In this document: positions 23,498-33,919 of the stretch, piece after piece
Position numbering within the stretch: the first letter of the stretch is position 1
Layout: each line of letters opens with the position of its first letter
Assembly: GCA_023212695.1 (NCBI GenBank)
Contig: JALCCG010000058.1
Location: 1-64,000 of the forward strand
Direction of reading: 5' to 3'
From: Sporisorium sorghi
Taxonomy: Eukaryota > Basidiomycota > Ustilaginomycetes > Ustilaginales > Ustilaginaceae
DNA: 64,000 nt
Notes under the pieces: generated by a model
What the model saw: only the letters and a program-made list of their open reading frames with translations
Told to the model about the DNA's origin: nothing
Databases searched by the model: none
Made by a program: the position numbers and the translations under genes

Positions 23498-23990
23498 TCC
23501 ACGAGCATAGCTCCGACTCACATTGTAGCCGCGTCCATCGCAACCCCATCCGCAAAAGTCAGTTTGCATGATTCGCACTCTCACCTCATTGTAGCATTCG
23601 CAGTCATCCAACCCACATCGTAGCCTCTAATCTTGGCAACGCTTCCTTGTTGTTGTATCGTTCATCTGTAGTTTCAGGCTATTCAATGTCACGCACAATG
23701 TATTCCTCTTCAGCGTTGTAACGGTGTTGCTGTGTCCCGTCTACGAGCGTGCGATGTGGACACGCTGCAGTGAGCGTCTGGCCGCCGGCCCGAAGAAAAA
23801 GCGCTCATGCTGGAACCCTCCACCAGAAACCTGGCTGAAATTTGTGTACTATCGTATCTTCCCGCCCCACCTCCTACACCACTCCTCACCGATCAACCGC
23901 ACCCCAAATTTCATCTCTGTGTGCGCCAAAGGGTCCTCTTCCGTCCCAGCGCAAAAGTTCCCGCTAAAAATCACAAAAAGATGCAAAAAA
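23498..23990. other. Intergenic: GRC3 3' region to tRNA-Trp
   Basis: Contains a partial repetition of the GRC3 3' end: the stretch coding CGCAACC...CGCAA(G/A)AATCAGTTTGC near 23465-23494 recurs with changes at about 23539-23569 (CGCAACCCCATCCGCAAAAG, then TCAGTTTGC). Each copy is followed by a similar GATCCACGA/GATTCGCAC and a CTCA-CATTGTAGC phrase, suggesting a short local duplication. No other gene is seen. Confidence 0.5.
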
Positions 23991-24086
23991 TGACCCCAAC
24001 CCGATTTGAACGGATGACCTTCGGAAGAAGAGTTTTCCGGTTTATAGTTACTGGAAGCCGACGCTCTACCGCTGAGCTATAGGGCC
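23991..24086 (-). tRNA. Probable tRNA-Trp(CCA) with intron
   Basis: On the minus strand the acceptor GGCCCTA (24086-24080) pairs with TGGGGTC, with G-U pairs; the discriminator A is at 23991. The D arm is GCTCAGCGGTAGAGC and the T arm ATCCGTTCAAATCGGGT. Standard numbering gives anticodon CCA (24054-24052) and a 24-nt intron (about 24050-24027). The stem TCGGC/TCCGA has one C-U mismatch at 31-39, so the isotype is less certain than for the other tRNAs. The intron GGAA can pair with the UUCC of the anticodon loop. T6 follows at once. The minisatellite begins 14 bp upstream. Confidence 0.8.
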
Positions 24087-24100
24087 GACCATTGAGTTTC

Positions 24101-24373
24101 GATGAGATGGAGTTGCTATATAGAACCATTCCCAATGAGATGGAGTTGCTATATAGAACCATTTTCGATGAGATGGAGTTGCTATATAGAACCATTTTCG
24201 ATGAGATGGAGTTGCTATATAGAACCATTTTCGATGAGATGGAGTTGCTATATAGAACCATTTTCGATGAGATGGAGTTGCTATATAGAACCATTCTCGA
24301 TGAGATGGAGCTGCTATATAGAACCATTCTCAATGAGATGGAGTTGCTATATAGAACCATTTTCAATGAGATA
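24101..24373 (+). repeat. 33-bp minisatellite, 8 units plus a partial, containing CTATATAG
   Basis: Units start at 24101, 24134, 24167, 24200, 24233, 24266, 24299 and 24332, with a truncated ninth at 24365. The consensus reads GATGAGATGGAGTTGC, then TATATAGAACCATTTTC. Variation is limited to a few bases (CCCAAT, CTCGAT, GAGCTGC). Each unit holds the palindrome CTATATAG. Because 33 is divisible by three, both strands give long artificial open frames, which are not taken as genes. It lies directly upstream of the minus-strand tRNA-Trp. Confidence 0.97.
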
Positions 24374-24918
24374 TCTCTACCGGCTCCAGACTCATGTCAA
24401 GGGGATGACCTTGCTTGAAGGAGGCGACAGATGCTGGGATAGCGAAAGGAAGGAGGTATCGCCGATTCAAGCAGCCTTGATGCCAACGTGATACCAGCGG
24501 CCATATCTCTCAGAGGGGCCTCTTGACGCACAGCATGCTGGCTGAGACCTTGCGAAAAGTTGGCCGAGTGACCCGCATTGAGCGTCGCAGGCGCACACAA
24601 GGCCGAATTGAGGTGTTCAGCTTTGCGACCAGTCACGAGGCGTTGTGTACGCAGAGCGAGGGATTGAGGGCTGTACAGAACCGCAAAGACTGCTGCGGCA
24701 GCTTGACGTGGGATCGCCCACGCCCGGCTCTCAGGTCCCTTGTAGTTGTTGTCTGCCGAGAGAGGACAGCGAGGCAGACAAAGGCTACAACCAGAAGACA
24801 TTCACAACACGCTCACACAGCTGCAGCGAGACGATGGGTGCAGCAACAAGAAGCCTTGAGCAGCGTGAGGTCTGCTATTCATCTATCGTTCAGGCATTGC
24901 GTGTCCACTGTGCGAAAG
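24374..24918. other. Intergenic: minisatellite to BTN1 3' end
   Basis: No gene is supported. It comprises the distal flank of the minisatellite and the 3' untranslated region of the minus-strand BTN1/CLN3 gene. Confidence 0.5.
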
Positions 24919-26665
24919 CTAGGTCTGTTTACAGAGGTCGCGACCGGAGCGCACTTGGGCGTTGCAGAGCGAGACTTGGAGGGGCATGCTGATGAGGCTG
25001 GCTGCCAGGATGCCGAGGCTGTCGCCGAACTGTGTTGCAGCCAGAGAAAGAGAAGGTGTCAGTCAGAGATCGTTCAATACCGAAGCTGTGCTGGTCGAGG
25101 GAGATGGGGTGAGTACTTACGCCGACGCATCCGATCCTGAACTCGTGCTCCTGCGCCTTCTTCGCCAAGCTATACGCCTGGTCTTCCCCTGCCTCCCCAT
25201 CTGCACCATCAGCCTGCGGCAAAGCAACGCCCCCATGCGCCTGCTCGTCCACTCCAATACTGTAAAACACCGACACATACGCCCCGCCCCCCGCCAACCC
25301 CTCTACGCATATCAACACGATCACCAGCGGACTCGCAATACTCGCCCTGAACCACGCGTACAAGCTCTCCGTCATCAACACCGCCAGCAGCCCCGTCTGC
25401 AGCACCGCAGGCGCCCACAGCCACCGCCGCGGGATGGGCGGCAGCCCAAAGACCGAGATCGACGAGCGCGATAGAAAGACAAACGTCTGGTACACCAGCT
25501 GGTACAGCGGGTAGTAGTCGGTCAGCTTGTGCACGACGAGCGCGAGCAGCGGGTGGTTTGACGGTGTGGGCAGAGGGTAGATGAGTGTCGGGGCGATGCC
25601 TTGGTTGATGGTGTACTCCATCGCGTAGACGATGACGAGCGGGATGATGTAGGGCAGGAGCATGGGGCGGAGGAGCGCCATTTTTTCGTTGAATGTCAGG
25701 CGGACCGAGGGATCTTGAGGAGAGCTCGGGTCGTGGGCTGCGTCGTCGTCGTCGTGGTCGGCTGTGTCGTCCGCTTCAGCGTCGTCTATGGAGGCACGAC
25801 CATTGGCGTCGTCTTCTGTGGATACGGGAGCGTACTCGGCGGCGCTCTTCCCATCCCCTCCTCCAACCAGCTGCTCCACGGACGGCAGCACCACAGTATA
25901 CGCCAACACCATGAAACCAGGCAGCACGCTCAAGATCGCCATGCCCGTCTGCACCCCCAGTGGCCTCACCACCCACCACGCCGCAGCGCCCACCAACCCC
26001 GCCGCCCCCGTACCGCTCGCAAACCAGCCCACCGCATCGCCCGCAAAGTTCGTTCCCAGCCCCATCATCCCTCTCACCTCTGCCCCACCCGCTTTGGGCG
26101 CATACCTTGTACTCAGCTGCAAGAACGTCAGCTCCCCCAACCCAGACGAGAAACTCGCGAGCGAGATGCCCAGCAACCGCATCGCCAGCGCCGGGAAGAA
26201 CGACACGAGCAGCATGCCGACAAAGCTGAGCCCGGCACAGGACCAGACGCGCTTCGTGTAGCGCACATCGCCGCGCAGTATGTACGGCCACACGGCCTTG
26301 GCGATGAGCGCGGGGAAGATGTTGGCGAAGCTGACCAAGCCCGTGGGTACGCCGCGCGGGAGGAGCTCGAGCGCGGCGGTGAGGATAACGACGTAGAGCG
26401 AGTTGTTGAGCAGGCCGAATAGGAAGAATGCCGCGTTCAGGCGGTACGATGTGCGCTTTGTCGAGGGTGGTATGGACGGGTGTAGCGGGTCGAGGGGCCG
26501 GCGGGTGGCCGCGGCGATGGGGGATGGGCCCGTCACCATGGTGCGGCCGGACCGGGAGGGGAAAGGGTTAGAGTGTAAGGGTGTGGAAGGGGAAGAGGCG
26601 CCTTCGATCGGTCGAAGTGGCACTGCTTCGATCGCCACCATGCATGTGCTTTGCTCGGATTCCAC
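24919..26665 (-). CDS. BTN1: Battenin/CLN3 family vacuolar membrane protein, 2 exons
   Basis: Multi-pass lysosome/vacuole membrane protein; family members affect vacuolar pH and amino-acid or glycerophosphodiester handling. Exon 1 is 26665-25121; after a 91-nt intron (GTAAGT donor, CAG acceptor) exon 2 (25029-24919) codes FGDSLGILAASLISMPLQ and the C-terminus, for 551 residues in all. Family segments are NAAFFLFGLLNNSLYVVILT (first membrane span), LVSFANIFPALIAK and GLGELTFLQLSTRY. About ten hydrophobic spans surround an acidic hydrophilic loop (about residues 280-325). Reading through the intron yields a non-homologous tail, so the spliced end is preferred. The protein ends C-K-Q-T, a CaaX-like position as in animal CLN3. 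An alternative start is at 26641. Confidence 0.93.
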
Positions 26666-27148
26666 GCGCAGGGAGCTGTCAGAGGATGACCGTTGATCTT
26701 GCTGCGACCCAAATCAGGCCGTGGTCTAGGATCGCAATACAGCGGTGTTTAACAGCTTTGTTGCCGCGTGGTGTCTTCGGTGTGTGTGCTTGTGTGCGTA
26801 CGAAGAAGCGAGTGCGAGGACGGGCGACGAGGATGAGGGCGAGGTGACGATGATGATGGGTGTCGAGCAGAGGAAAGATGCAATTTGGAACGTGGCAAGT
26901 GCGTCTTGTGCGTCTTGAACCCTGAATTGCTATCGGTCGCTTGAGCCCGCGTCGAAAACTCACCGCGAGGTTTTCGCACCCTTGGATCTCGCTCTCAACA
27001 ACACAGACAGCATCTCAAGCACATCGTCGACACAATCGGTCAGGCAGAGTATCGCAAGGGGACCGTGACTATTGAGATCGACAAACAGGAATCTAGTATG
27101 GATGTGCTCTGGTGGAAAGTCGGATTTGGCAGCCTCGTCTGCTTGCCA
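26666..27148. promoter_or_regulatory. BTN1 promoter and VPS2 3' region
   Basis: Between two minus-strand genes; it should contain the BTN1 promoter and the 3' untranslated region of VPS2. No ORF of note. Confidence 0.5.
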
Positions 27149-28010
27149 TCAATCGCGTCGCAAGTTATCGAGTCGAGCCTGGAGAGCATCCTCGTCCTTG
27201 CTCGCTCCACCTCCGCCAAACCCGCCTCCCGCACCTTCTCCAATCGCAACACGCTGCTGTGGTGCGGCTTGCGGTGCTGAGAGTGCGGCTGTGGGTGCTT
27301 CACCGAGCTGCTGGCCCACCGAGACACCAATCTCGTCGAGCACCTCTTTGAGGATGTTGTCCGACTCTTCCTCCTCTCCCACGCCCTCGTCTTCGTCGTC
27401 CATAGCCTCATCGACGGCCTCGCCCATCATCTCGTCCTTCATGTCCATGGTTGCGCTCTCGCGTTCGAAGTCGCGCATGATGCGTTGGATGGCTGGCAGG
27501 TTCATGCTCCTGTTCATCGTGCCCATTGCCTGGTAGAGTGAAGATTGGTAGCAAGCGTTAGCGACTGTTGCCTACGTTGCTTTACGGTTGAAGTGTGACT
27601 TACCCTTGTTGCTCCCTTCATAGCCTCGGCCATCTGCTGATTACTGCGCAGCGTTTGAATTCGCAGTGACACGGCTTGCAGCTGCGTCTTCATCTGGTAG
27701 AACTTGTGGATGTGTCTCCTTGTCCTGACCAGGTCTTTCGCCATGACCTTGCATGCGGGCTGTCAATCACGATCGCGATATCAATATTGTCAGCAGGACG
27801 TCTCACAAGCAACTTTGGGCGTTCTACACTTACCATCTGACCGGCACGCGCGCTCTTCTTGATATCCTGTGTAAGTTTCTTCTCTTGCTGCTCGAGCTTT
27901 GTGCGTTCGCGATCGAGTTCTCGCTGTGCTTTCTGCAATGTCCTCTGATGTTGCCTGAGACGCTCTGCTGGCGACTTGGCCCTGCCGAAGAGGGACTCGA
28001 TGATGTTCAT
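27149..28010 (-). CDS. VPS2: ESCRT-III subunit Vps2/CHMP2, 3 exons
   Basis: Snf7-family subunit that polymerises on endosomal membranes and recruits Vps4 for multivesicular-body sorting. Exons are 28010-27834, 27759-27604 and 27529-27149, giving 237 residues; both introns are 74 nt with GTAAGT donors. The N-terminus MNIIESLFGRAKSPAERLR and the basic helix RTLQKAQRELDRERTKLEQQ match CHMP2; KVMAKDLVRTRRHIHKFYQM crosses the family core. The acidic C-terminal part ends in a MIT-interacting motif, DALQARLDNLRRD. It is divergent from MKK1 across 690 bp. Confidence 0.95.
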
Positions 28011-28700
28011 GGTTGCTATGCTCGAGGTGGGTTGACGATGTATGAGCGATCAATGTTGGGCTGAGTCGACTTTGTTGGGCCAAGACGATAAGCGGCTGAT
28101 CCGATCTGATCACTGCGATATGGTGAATGTGTGACTTGAAGCAGGGAGTAGACGATGATAGCAAAGAAGCAAGGATGACCGTGTCGATTGAGCATCGGTC
28201 CATCCGCACTGCGCTTTTTGCTAGGCACAGTGACGACGAGCGTGCAGCAGTAGCATCGGCGCCTCCTCCGCTTTGGGTGCTTGGACCCTCTTGAAAAACC
28301 GCGCCCAAATTGGGAGTTGAGCAGTCGCTGCGACCTCACATTTCTCAAAAAATTGCGCGCGCGCGCGCGCGCTGCGTTTGCCCTGTGCGTGCGTGCGGTT
28401 GAAATTTGTTTGGCTTTGGTCCGCTCTGGAACGGGAGCAGCGAGCGGAAAGCTTCGCTCTGCAGCTGAGAGCTTGCTGGTGTTGGTGTTGGTGTCGCTGT
28501 CGCTGTTGCTGATCCGGCTACCATCTCGACATACATACACTCAGCCATCGCTGCTGATGCACGCAGAGCAGGTCTCTGCTAGTTTCTCTCGAATAGCTTT
28601 AGGGGACGCTTCGGCCTAGGCACGGCACACACGCTCTCTCTCAAGGCTCCTCGTGGCCTGCTGATCGACCAGCCTGCAAGCACACCTCACAGACCTCACC
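28011..28700. promoter_or_regulatory. VPS2/MKK1 divergent promoter region
   Basis: 690 bp between divergent starts. It contains an alternating GC run (about 28357-28371, gcgcgcgcgcgcgcg), a possible Z-DNA former, and TTGGTGTTGG repeats further on. No gene is supported. Confidence 0.5.
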
Positions 28701-30752
28701 ATGGCGTCGCTAATTCCACCAAAGAAACCGCGCAAGCCGGGCATGCCCAAACTCTCTATCCCGGCGAGACCTTCATCATCATCCTCGGCCCCTGGTGGGT
28801 CACTTCAACGCGACGATGCGCCCTTTGACGCTGCAAATACACGGCCTACGCTCCAGCAACAAGCAAGTCAGCCATCGCAGCGCCCACAACCCTCGCTTAT
28901 GATCCCACAAGCCTCTTCATCGTCATCCTCAACCCTCGGTGGTGGTAATGCTCACGCATACCAGGATGAAGGCTACGACGACGGCCATCCGGGCATCTTC
29001 AACTCGACCGCTTCCACCATCTACCCGGACACCGTGCCGCATCTCACCAATGCGCAGATGCACACTGCCATCACAGACGATCTGCGACGCGCCATCGGCG
29101 GCATGTCCATGGCCGACACCGACGGCGAGCTTCTCGATGCCAACGGTCTCAGGATTCCCGTCACCGGCGGCAAAAACTCGTCCAACGGCTATTGGATGAC
29201 CAGCGATTCGGCCAACAACAGCAGCAATGGGCATGGTCGCGCTTCAAACCCGGATGGCGCAGACGCTGGCGGTGGCGCTGACTCCACATCATCGCACCAC
29301 ACTCAGTATCGTCCGAGGACCGACTCGAGCGCTTCGGTAGCATCGACGCGCGCAAGCACATCCGGTGGACACGACGACGATCTGGCGCTAGCGGGTAACT
29401 TTGAGATGCTCTCTCGACTCGGCGAAGGCGCCAGTGGTGAAGTGCACAAGGTTCGACACCGTCCCACCGGTTTGATCATGGCGAAAAAGACCATTTCCAC
29501 TTCGCCAAATCCAGCGATCCATCGCCAAATCCTGCGCGAGCTCGCCTTCAACCGGTCTTGTCACTCGGACTACATCGTACGCTACTACGGTGCCTTTCTC
29601 GAGGACCAGGATACTTCGATTGCCATCTGCATGGAGTACGCCGAAGCAGGCTCGCTTGACGCCATCTACAAAAAGGTCAAGAGCCGCAACGGTAGGACGG
29701 GCGAAAAGGTGCTAGGCAAAGTGGCAGAGTGTGTGCTCAAAGGGTTGAGCTATCTGCACGAACGCAAGATCATCCATCGCGACATCAAGCCGAGCAACAT
29801 TGTGGTCACGCGCGAGGGACAGATCAAGCTGTGCGACTTTGGCGTCTCGGGAGAGCTTATCAACTCGGTCGCAGGCACGTTTACAGGCACAAGCTACTAC
29901 ATGGCGCCAGAGAGGATTCGAGGTTTGGCGTATACCATCACTTCGGACGTGTGGTCGCTGGGTCTGACCATCTTGGAAGTGGCAAGCAACCGCTTTCCGT
30001 TCCCCGCTGAAGGCGAGCCGCCACTGGGACCGATCGACTTGCTCTCGTACGTGGTCAACATGAAGGTGCCCGAGCTGCAGGACGATGAGGCGGCGGGCGT
30101 CAAGTGGTCGAGGGCGTTGCGTGACTTCATCGAGCGATGCTTGGAGAAGGAGCCGACCAAACGACCGGGTCCGAACAAGATGATCAGCCATCCTTTCATC
30201 CGCAAGTCCGAGACGCGGCAGCCTCAGCCAGACATTGCCAAATTTGTGGCTGATGTCTACGGCTGGAGCTATCTGCCAAGTTCGATTGCTTGCCAACAGC
30301 AGCAGACGCCTACACAGGCGACGTCAAGTAGAGGCTCACTGGCGAGAATTCCGAGCGTACGCTCTGCGCCCGTTGCTTCGGCTGCTCTGGGCGCCATGAC
30401 GAGTCAACAGGCGCATGAGTCGCTGCCGGTGCCCCAGGTGACGACGACGACAACGACGCAATTAGACGCTTCGCCTTGCCTTAAACCGGTTAGGACAGAA
30501 GCGTCGCAGCAGATACGTACACTTCCCAAGATTTCGGTCGCGGTGGATGGCGGGCGACACTCGCAGCAGCAACAGCAGGTGGTAGCAGACGAAGCAAGCG
30601 AGTCGGCCAACCTGGTTGCATCGTTTAGCGCAGCCAGGCAGAGAGACCACATCCAGCAACGAAGTCAAGAGGAGCGGTTGGCGGCCAAGCTGCGAGAGGC
30701 GGATGTGGGCCTAGTAGGCAGCCCTACCACCACGACGGATGAGGATGCGTAG
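28701..30752 (+). CDS. MKK1: MAP kinase kinase, Mkk1/2 (cell-wall integrity) type
   Basis: Dual-specificity kinase predicted to activate the Slt2/Mpk1-type MAP kinase in the cell-wall integrity cascade. It has 683 residues: a Ser/Pro-rich N-terminal 230, then a kinase domain at about 233-505 with LGEGASGEV (glycine loop), the catalytic-Lys segment MAKKTI, HRDIKPSN (about 358), DFG, and the activation loop SVAGTFTGTSYYMAPERI. The S-x-A-G-T spacing is the MAPKK phosphorylation site. The loop and WSLGLTILEVASNRFPFP resemble yeast Mkk1/2 more than Ste7/Fuz7 or Pbs2. The C-terminus is low complexity. The start ATG follows tcaccATGG. Confidence 0.92.
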   Translation: MASLIPPKKPRKPGMPKLSIPARPSSSSSAPGGSLQRDDAPFDAANTRPTLQQQASQPSQRPQPSLMIPQASSSSSSTLGGGNAHAYQDEGYDDGHPGIFNSTASTIYPDTVPHLTNAQMHTAITDDLRRAIGGMSMADTDGELLDANGLRIPVTGGKNSSNGYWMTSDSANNSSNGHGRASNPDGADAGGGADSTSSHHTQYRPRTDSSASVASTRASTSGGHDDDLALAGNFEMLSRLGEGASGEVHKVRHRPTGLIMAKKTISTSPNPAIHRQILRELAFNRSCHSDYIVRYYGAFLEDQDTSIAICMEYAEAGSLDAIYKKVKSRNGRTGEKVLGKVAECVLKGLSYLHERKIIHRDIKPSNIVVTREGQIKLCDFGVSGELINSVAGTFTGTSYYMAPERIRGLAYTITSDVWSLGLTILEVASNRFPFPAEGEPPLGPIDLLSYVVNMKVPELQDDEAAGVKWSRALRDFIERCLEKEPTKRPGPNKMISHPFIRKSETRQPQPDIAKFVADVYGWSYLPSSIACQQQQTPTQATSSRGSLARIPSVRSAPVASAALGAMTSQQAHESLPVPQVTTTTTTQLDASPCLKPVRTEASQQIRTLPKISVAVDGGRHSQQQQQVVADEASESANLVASFSAARQRDHIQQRSQEERLAAKLREADVGLVGSPTTTTDEDA

Positions 30753-31442
30753 CTTGTAGCAATGCCATGGCTCGCATTCATCCTATGAAGCCAATTTCTA
30801 TCCATATGAGAGTGTGGGTTTTTGAGAGAGAGAGAGTCGTGTGCGTGCCACCTTGAATGCAATCTCCGCCTTTTTTTGGTGACTGCTTAACGAGCCAAAA
30901 GCGGTGTGTGAAAAGCGGATGGAGAAGTGGAAAAGTGCAGGAATTTGGCCCGATTTCATATTTCTCTGCAGCAAACACACTGGCCACGCGGAGCAACCGG
31001 GTCAATCAACTCCCTGATCCATCACTTGCTCTTCTGTCACCATCACCATCATCATCGTCTCAAGCACACATTCCCTCTGCTTCGTTTCTGGCCAGCTGCA
31101 ACGGTCATCTTCACCAATCTCCAGTTCGGATTCTGCTAGTGTTGCGCAGAAGGCATCTCTCGCTACGCATTGGCAACCCCGGCTTCTACCTTAGACCGAA
31201 CGCCGAACAAGCAAAAAGGGCAAACCAGCTGCGCATCCGCCTCTTTGCTCACGACACAGACGCTCCATTCAGCGTACACACATGCCTCTTTCCAGCCGAT
31301 ACGATAGGATAGCGCCTTAGAGCCACTGTGCCTACTCTTTCAAGGTTCGCGCTAGCTGGCTGGCTTTCGCACTTCGTCACGGGTGTCACCCCTCAAATCA
31401 ATTTGCCTCCCTCTCAGCCACGCTCTTTTATACACAGCAATC
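30753..31442. promoter_or_regulatory. Intergenic: MKK1 3' and bHLH promoter/leader
   Basis: Tandem genes separated by 690 bp. The first part is the MKK1 3' end; the second half is pyrimidine-rich and probably leader of the bHLH gene. No protein gene is supported. Confidence 0.5.
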
Positions 31443-32285
31443 ATGTCGTTCGCCACACCTCATCCGCCATCCGCTTCGCCCGACTCGGGCTCTTCCGCTT
31501 CCCTCACCCCGACCGCCGCTCACGGATACACAAGCAGCACAGGCTTCTCAGATCCATCCTCGTCGGCAAGCGCATCCACAGCACCTGCTTCCGGCTCGCT
31601 CTTCAGCAACGAAGAGTCCAAGTTCATCACCGACTCGCTCTCATCCGCCGAGTCGTTTGATCCTTTTACCATTGGTGCTCCCGGCTTCAAGGTGCCTTCG
31701 CTGCTGCCACCCAACATTGCTGCTACGCATGATCATCTCACGCCTCAGACGCCTGCTGCGTCTGCCACATCGTCGTCGGCGCCTCTCGGCTTCAGCACAT
31801 CCTCACCCGGTCAGCAAGCATCGTCGGATGTCTACGGCAACCCAGCAGCCGCGGCGGCACACAGGCTCAACAGCTTCAACCTGTACGGACACCGTCCCAC
31901 GGGTACGACGCCGCCTGTGGGTGCGAGCAATGCATCCGGGGCGTCGTACTTTGGACATCTGCACGACGGCTTTGGACACGGTAGCCGCCACGCTTCCTAC
32001 TCGGCGCCGTCGGCGGCTGCTGCGGCAGCTGCAGCTTCGGCGGGGTATGGCAAGAACAAGGCGTGGCAGATGGAGCAGCTGTCGTTCCTCGAGGCGCAGG
32101 CAAGTCGTGGTCAGCAGATGCATCAACCGCTGTTGCAGTATTATTCCCCGCACTCGCCGCTCCAGCACCAGTTTGGCATGCCAAACGACCCGCATCGACG
32201 ATCCAGCACGTCGGTGATCGGTCGTCCGCTTCCTTATGACAACATCTTGTTCGAGACTCCACCGCATATACTCCTACAACAGCAG

Positions 32286-32332
<47 letters not shown>

Positions 32333-33860
32333 TCGTCAGCAATTAGAGCAACAGCAGCAGCTGCATCGACCTCCGTTCTATCCGGGCGTCGAAGAGCATC
32401 AGGCCGGTCTCGCCATGCTGGGTGCCCAATTCCCCAGCAGTCACAACTTTGGCTCGCTCCAGCCGGGCGGTTCGTCGGGGGCGCAGGCACCGCAGCAGCC
32501 CGCGCAACATCCGGATGGTAGTGCCTCGGCAGGCGGAGCTGGTGGGTTGTCGGGCGGGTTCTCGGCTCAAGCTCTGACGATGCTCAACGGCGATGCCGGG
32601 TTGGGTGCTGCGTCGTCGATTGTCGGCGCGGATGGTGGTGCGGGCGGCGTCTCCACTCCCAAAGGGCGATCTTCGCGTACTCCAACAGCAGACGCAGGCG
32701 CAGCCAAGACCGGGCGAGGCTCCGCGGCAGCAGCAGCAGCAGCAGCATCGTGGGCGGGTGCGTCCTCCGCCTCGCCCTCCGGCTCCACCGCCGGCGTAGG
32801 CACCAAGCGAACATCGACCGGTGCGCCCAAAACCGTGCCCACGCAAGGCTCCACACTCAACTCCGGCCCCTCCGGCGCAGTCATCCGCGCGCTCGGCGAC
32901 CTGGCCAACCTGGACCTGGATCTCGACGGCGCCCTCCGCATGCTGCCCTCGCACCTGCACGCGTACTTCACGCCTGCGCGCCTGGAAAAGCGCACGCAGC
33001 CGCACCTCGACCTGCTGCGCCAGCAGCACATCGCCGACGGCCTCATCGACGCACGTACGGGGTTCGAGATCAAACCGGAGCCCACGGAGGACGACCTCAA
33101 GCGCGAAGCCGAGGAGGCGGAGCGCGAGAAGAAGCAGCACACGCTGCTGACTACCGAGGAGAAGAAGGCGAACCACATTGCGTCGGAGCAGAAGCGTCGG
33201 GCGAATATTCGCAAGGGTTACGAGTTGCTGTGCGATATCGTGCCGAGTTTGCGCGAGGCGCTGGAGCGGGAGGCTGGGAGCAAGCGGAGGGAGGATAGTG
33301 GGTCGGAGGGGGAGGAGGAGGCGGATGGGAAGCGCGGGACGCCGGGCAAGCGCAAGAAGGCTGCAGCGGGGGGGAAGAAGGGCGAGACTGATGGAGGAGG
33401 GGGGATTGAGATCGACGGCGAGAAGATCGACGGGCGTGCTGGGCCAAGGTCGGAAGCGGTGGTGCTCATGAAGAGCCTCGACCACATGGGTGCACTTGTG
33501 GAGCAGTATAGAGGCCTACTGGGTCGGCGGAATAGGGCGCGACTGGCCGTGGCGAGGAAGTTCGGCTGGAGCGGACTGGCGAACCAGCCGGTGCCCGATA
33601 TCGACCGGCTGATGGCGATCAAGGTGCAGGAGTGGTGGGCTTCGCATGTGGATGGCGAGGAGGAGGAGGAGGATGAGGAGATGCGGTTTGCGCGGGGGGC
33701 GAGTGGGGACCAGAATGGGCTGGCGGAGGAGGGGGAAGGTGCGGATGAGGAGGAGGAGGCGAGTGAGAGCAAGAAGAAAAAGTCCCCCGCCAAGGCGGGC
33801 AAGAAAGGCGCAGGGCGGAAGAAGAAGAGCGTCGAGGCAGACGACGGGATGCACGACTAA
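31443..33860 (+). CDS. bHLH transcription factor with long loop and poly-Gln
   Basis: Predicted 805-residue nuclear regulator. The first 500 residues are Ser/Ala/Gly-rich with a Gln run (32278-32366). A basic-helix-1 segment HIASEQKRRANIRKGYELLC carries the E-box-type E-x-x-R-R pattern. Helix 2 is AVVLMKSLDHMGALVEQYRG. The two are separated by an unusually long, charged, Gly/Lys-rich loop of about 80 residues. The C-terminus is acidic, then Lys-rich (KKKKSPAKAGKKGAGRKKK). An upstream ATG at 31383 is in frame; 31443 (MSFATPHPPS) is preferred. Its target cannot be deduced. Confidence 0.88.
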
Positions 33861-33919
33861 GGAAAAAAAGAGGACATCTGTTGTACAACACGCTACTAAT
33901 ACACTGTTACGCTTCAAAG

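Noticed and set aside
24101..24373. CRISPR-like array
   Set aside because: Units are directly joined without spacers, the genome is a eukaryote and no Cas-like gene is near.
24092..24418. Long open frames on both strands through the 33-bp repeats (for example an 11-residue repeat MELLYRTIFDE)
   Set aside because: A repeat length divisible by three keeps every stop-free frame open; there is no independent coding signal, and the array lies next to a tRNA.
32343..33485. 380-residue minus-strand open frame
   Set aside because: Antisense shadow of the bHLH gene, Leu/Arg-rich.
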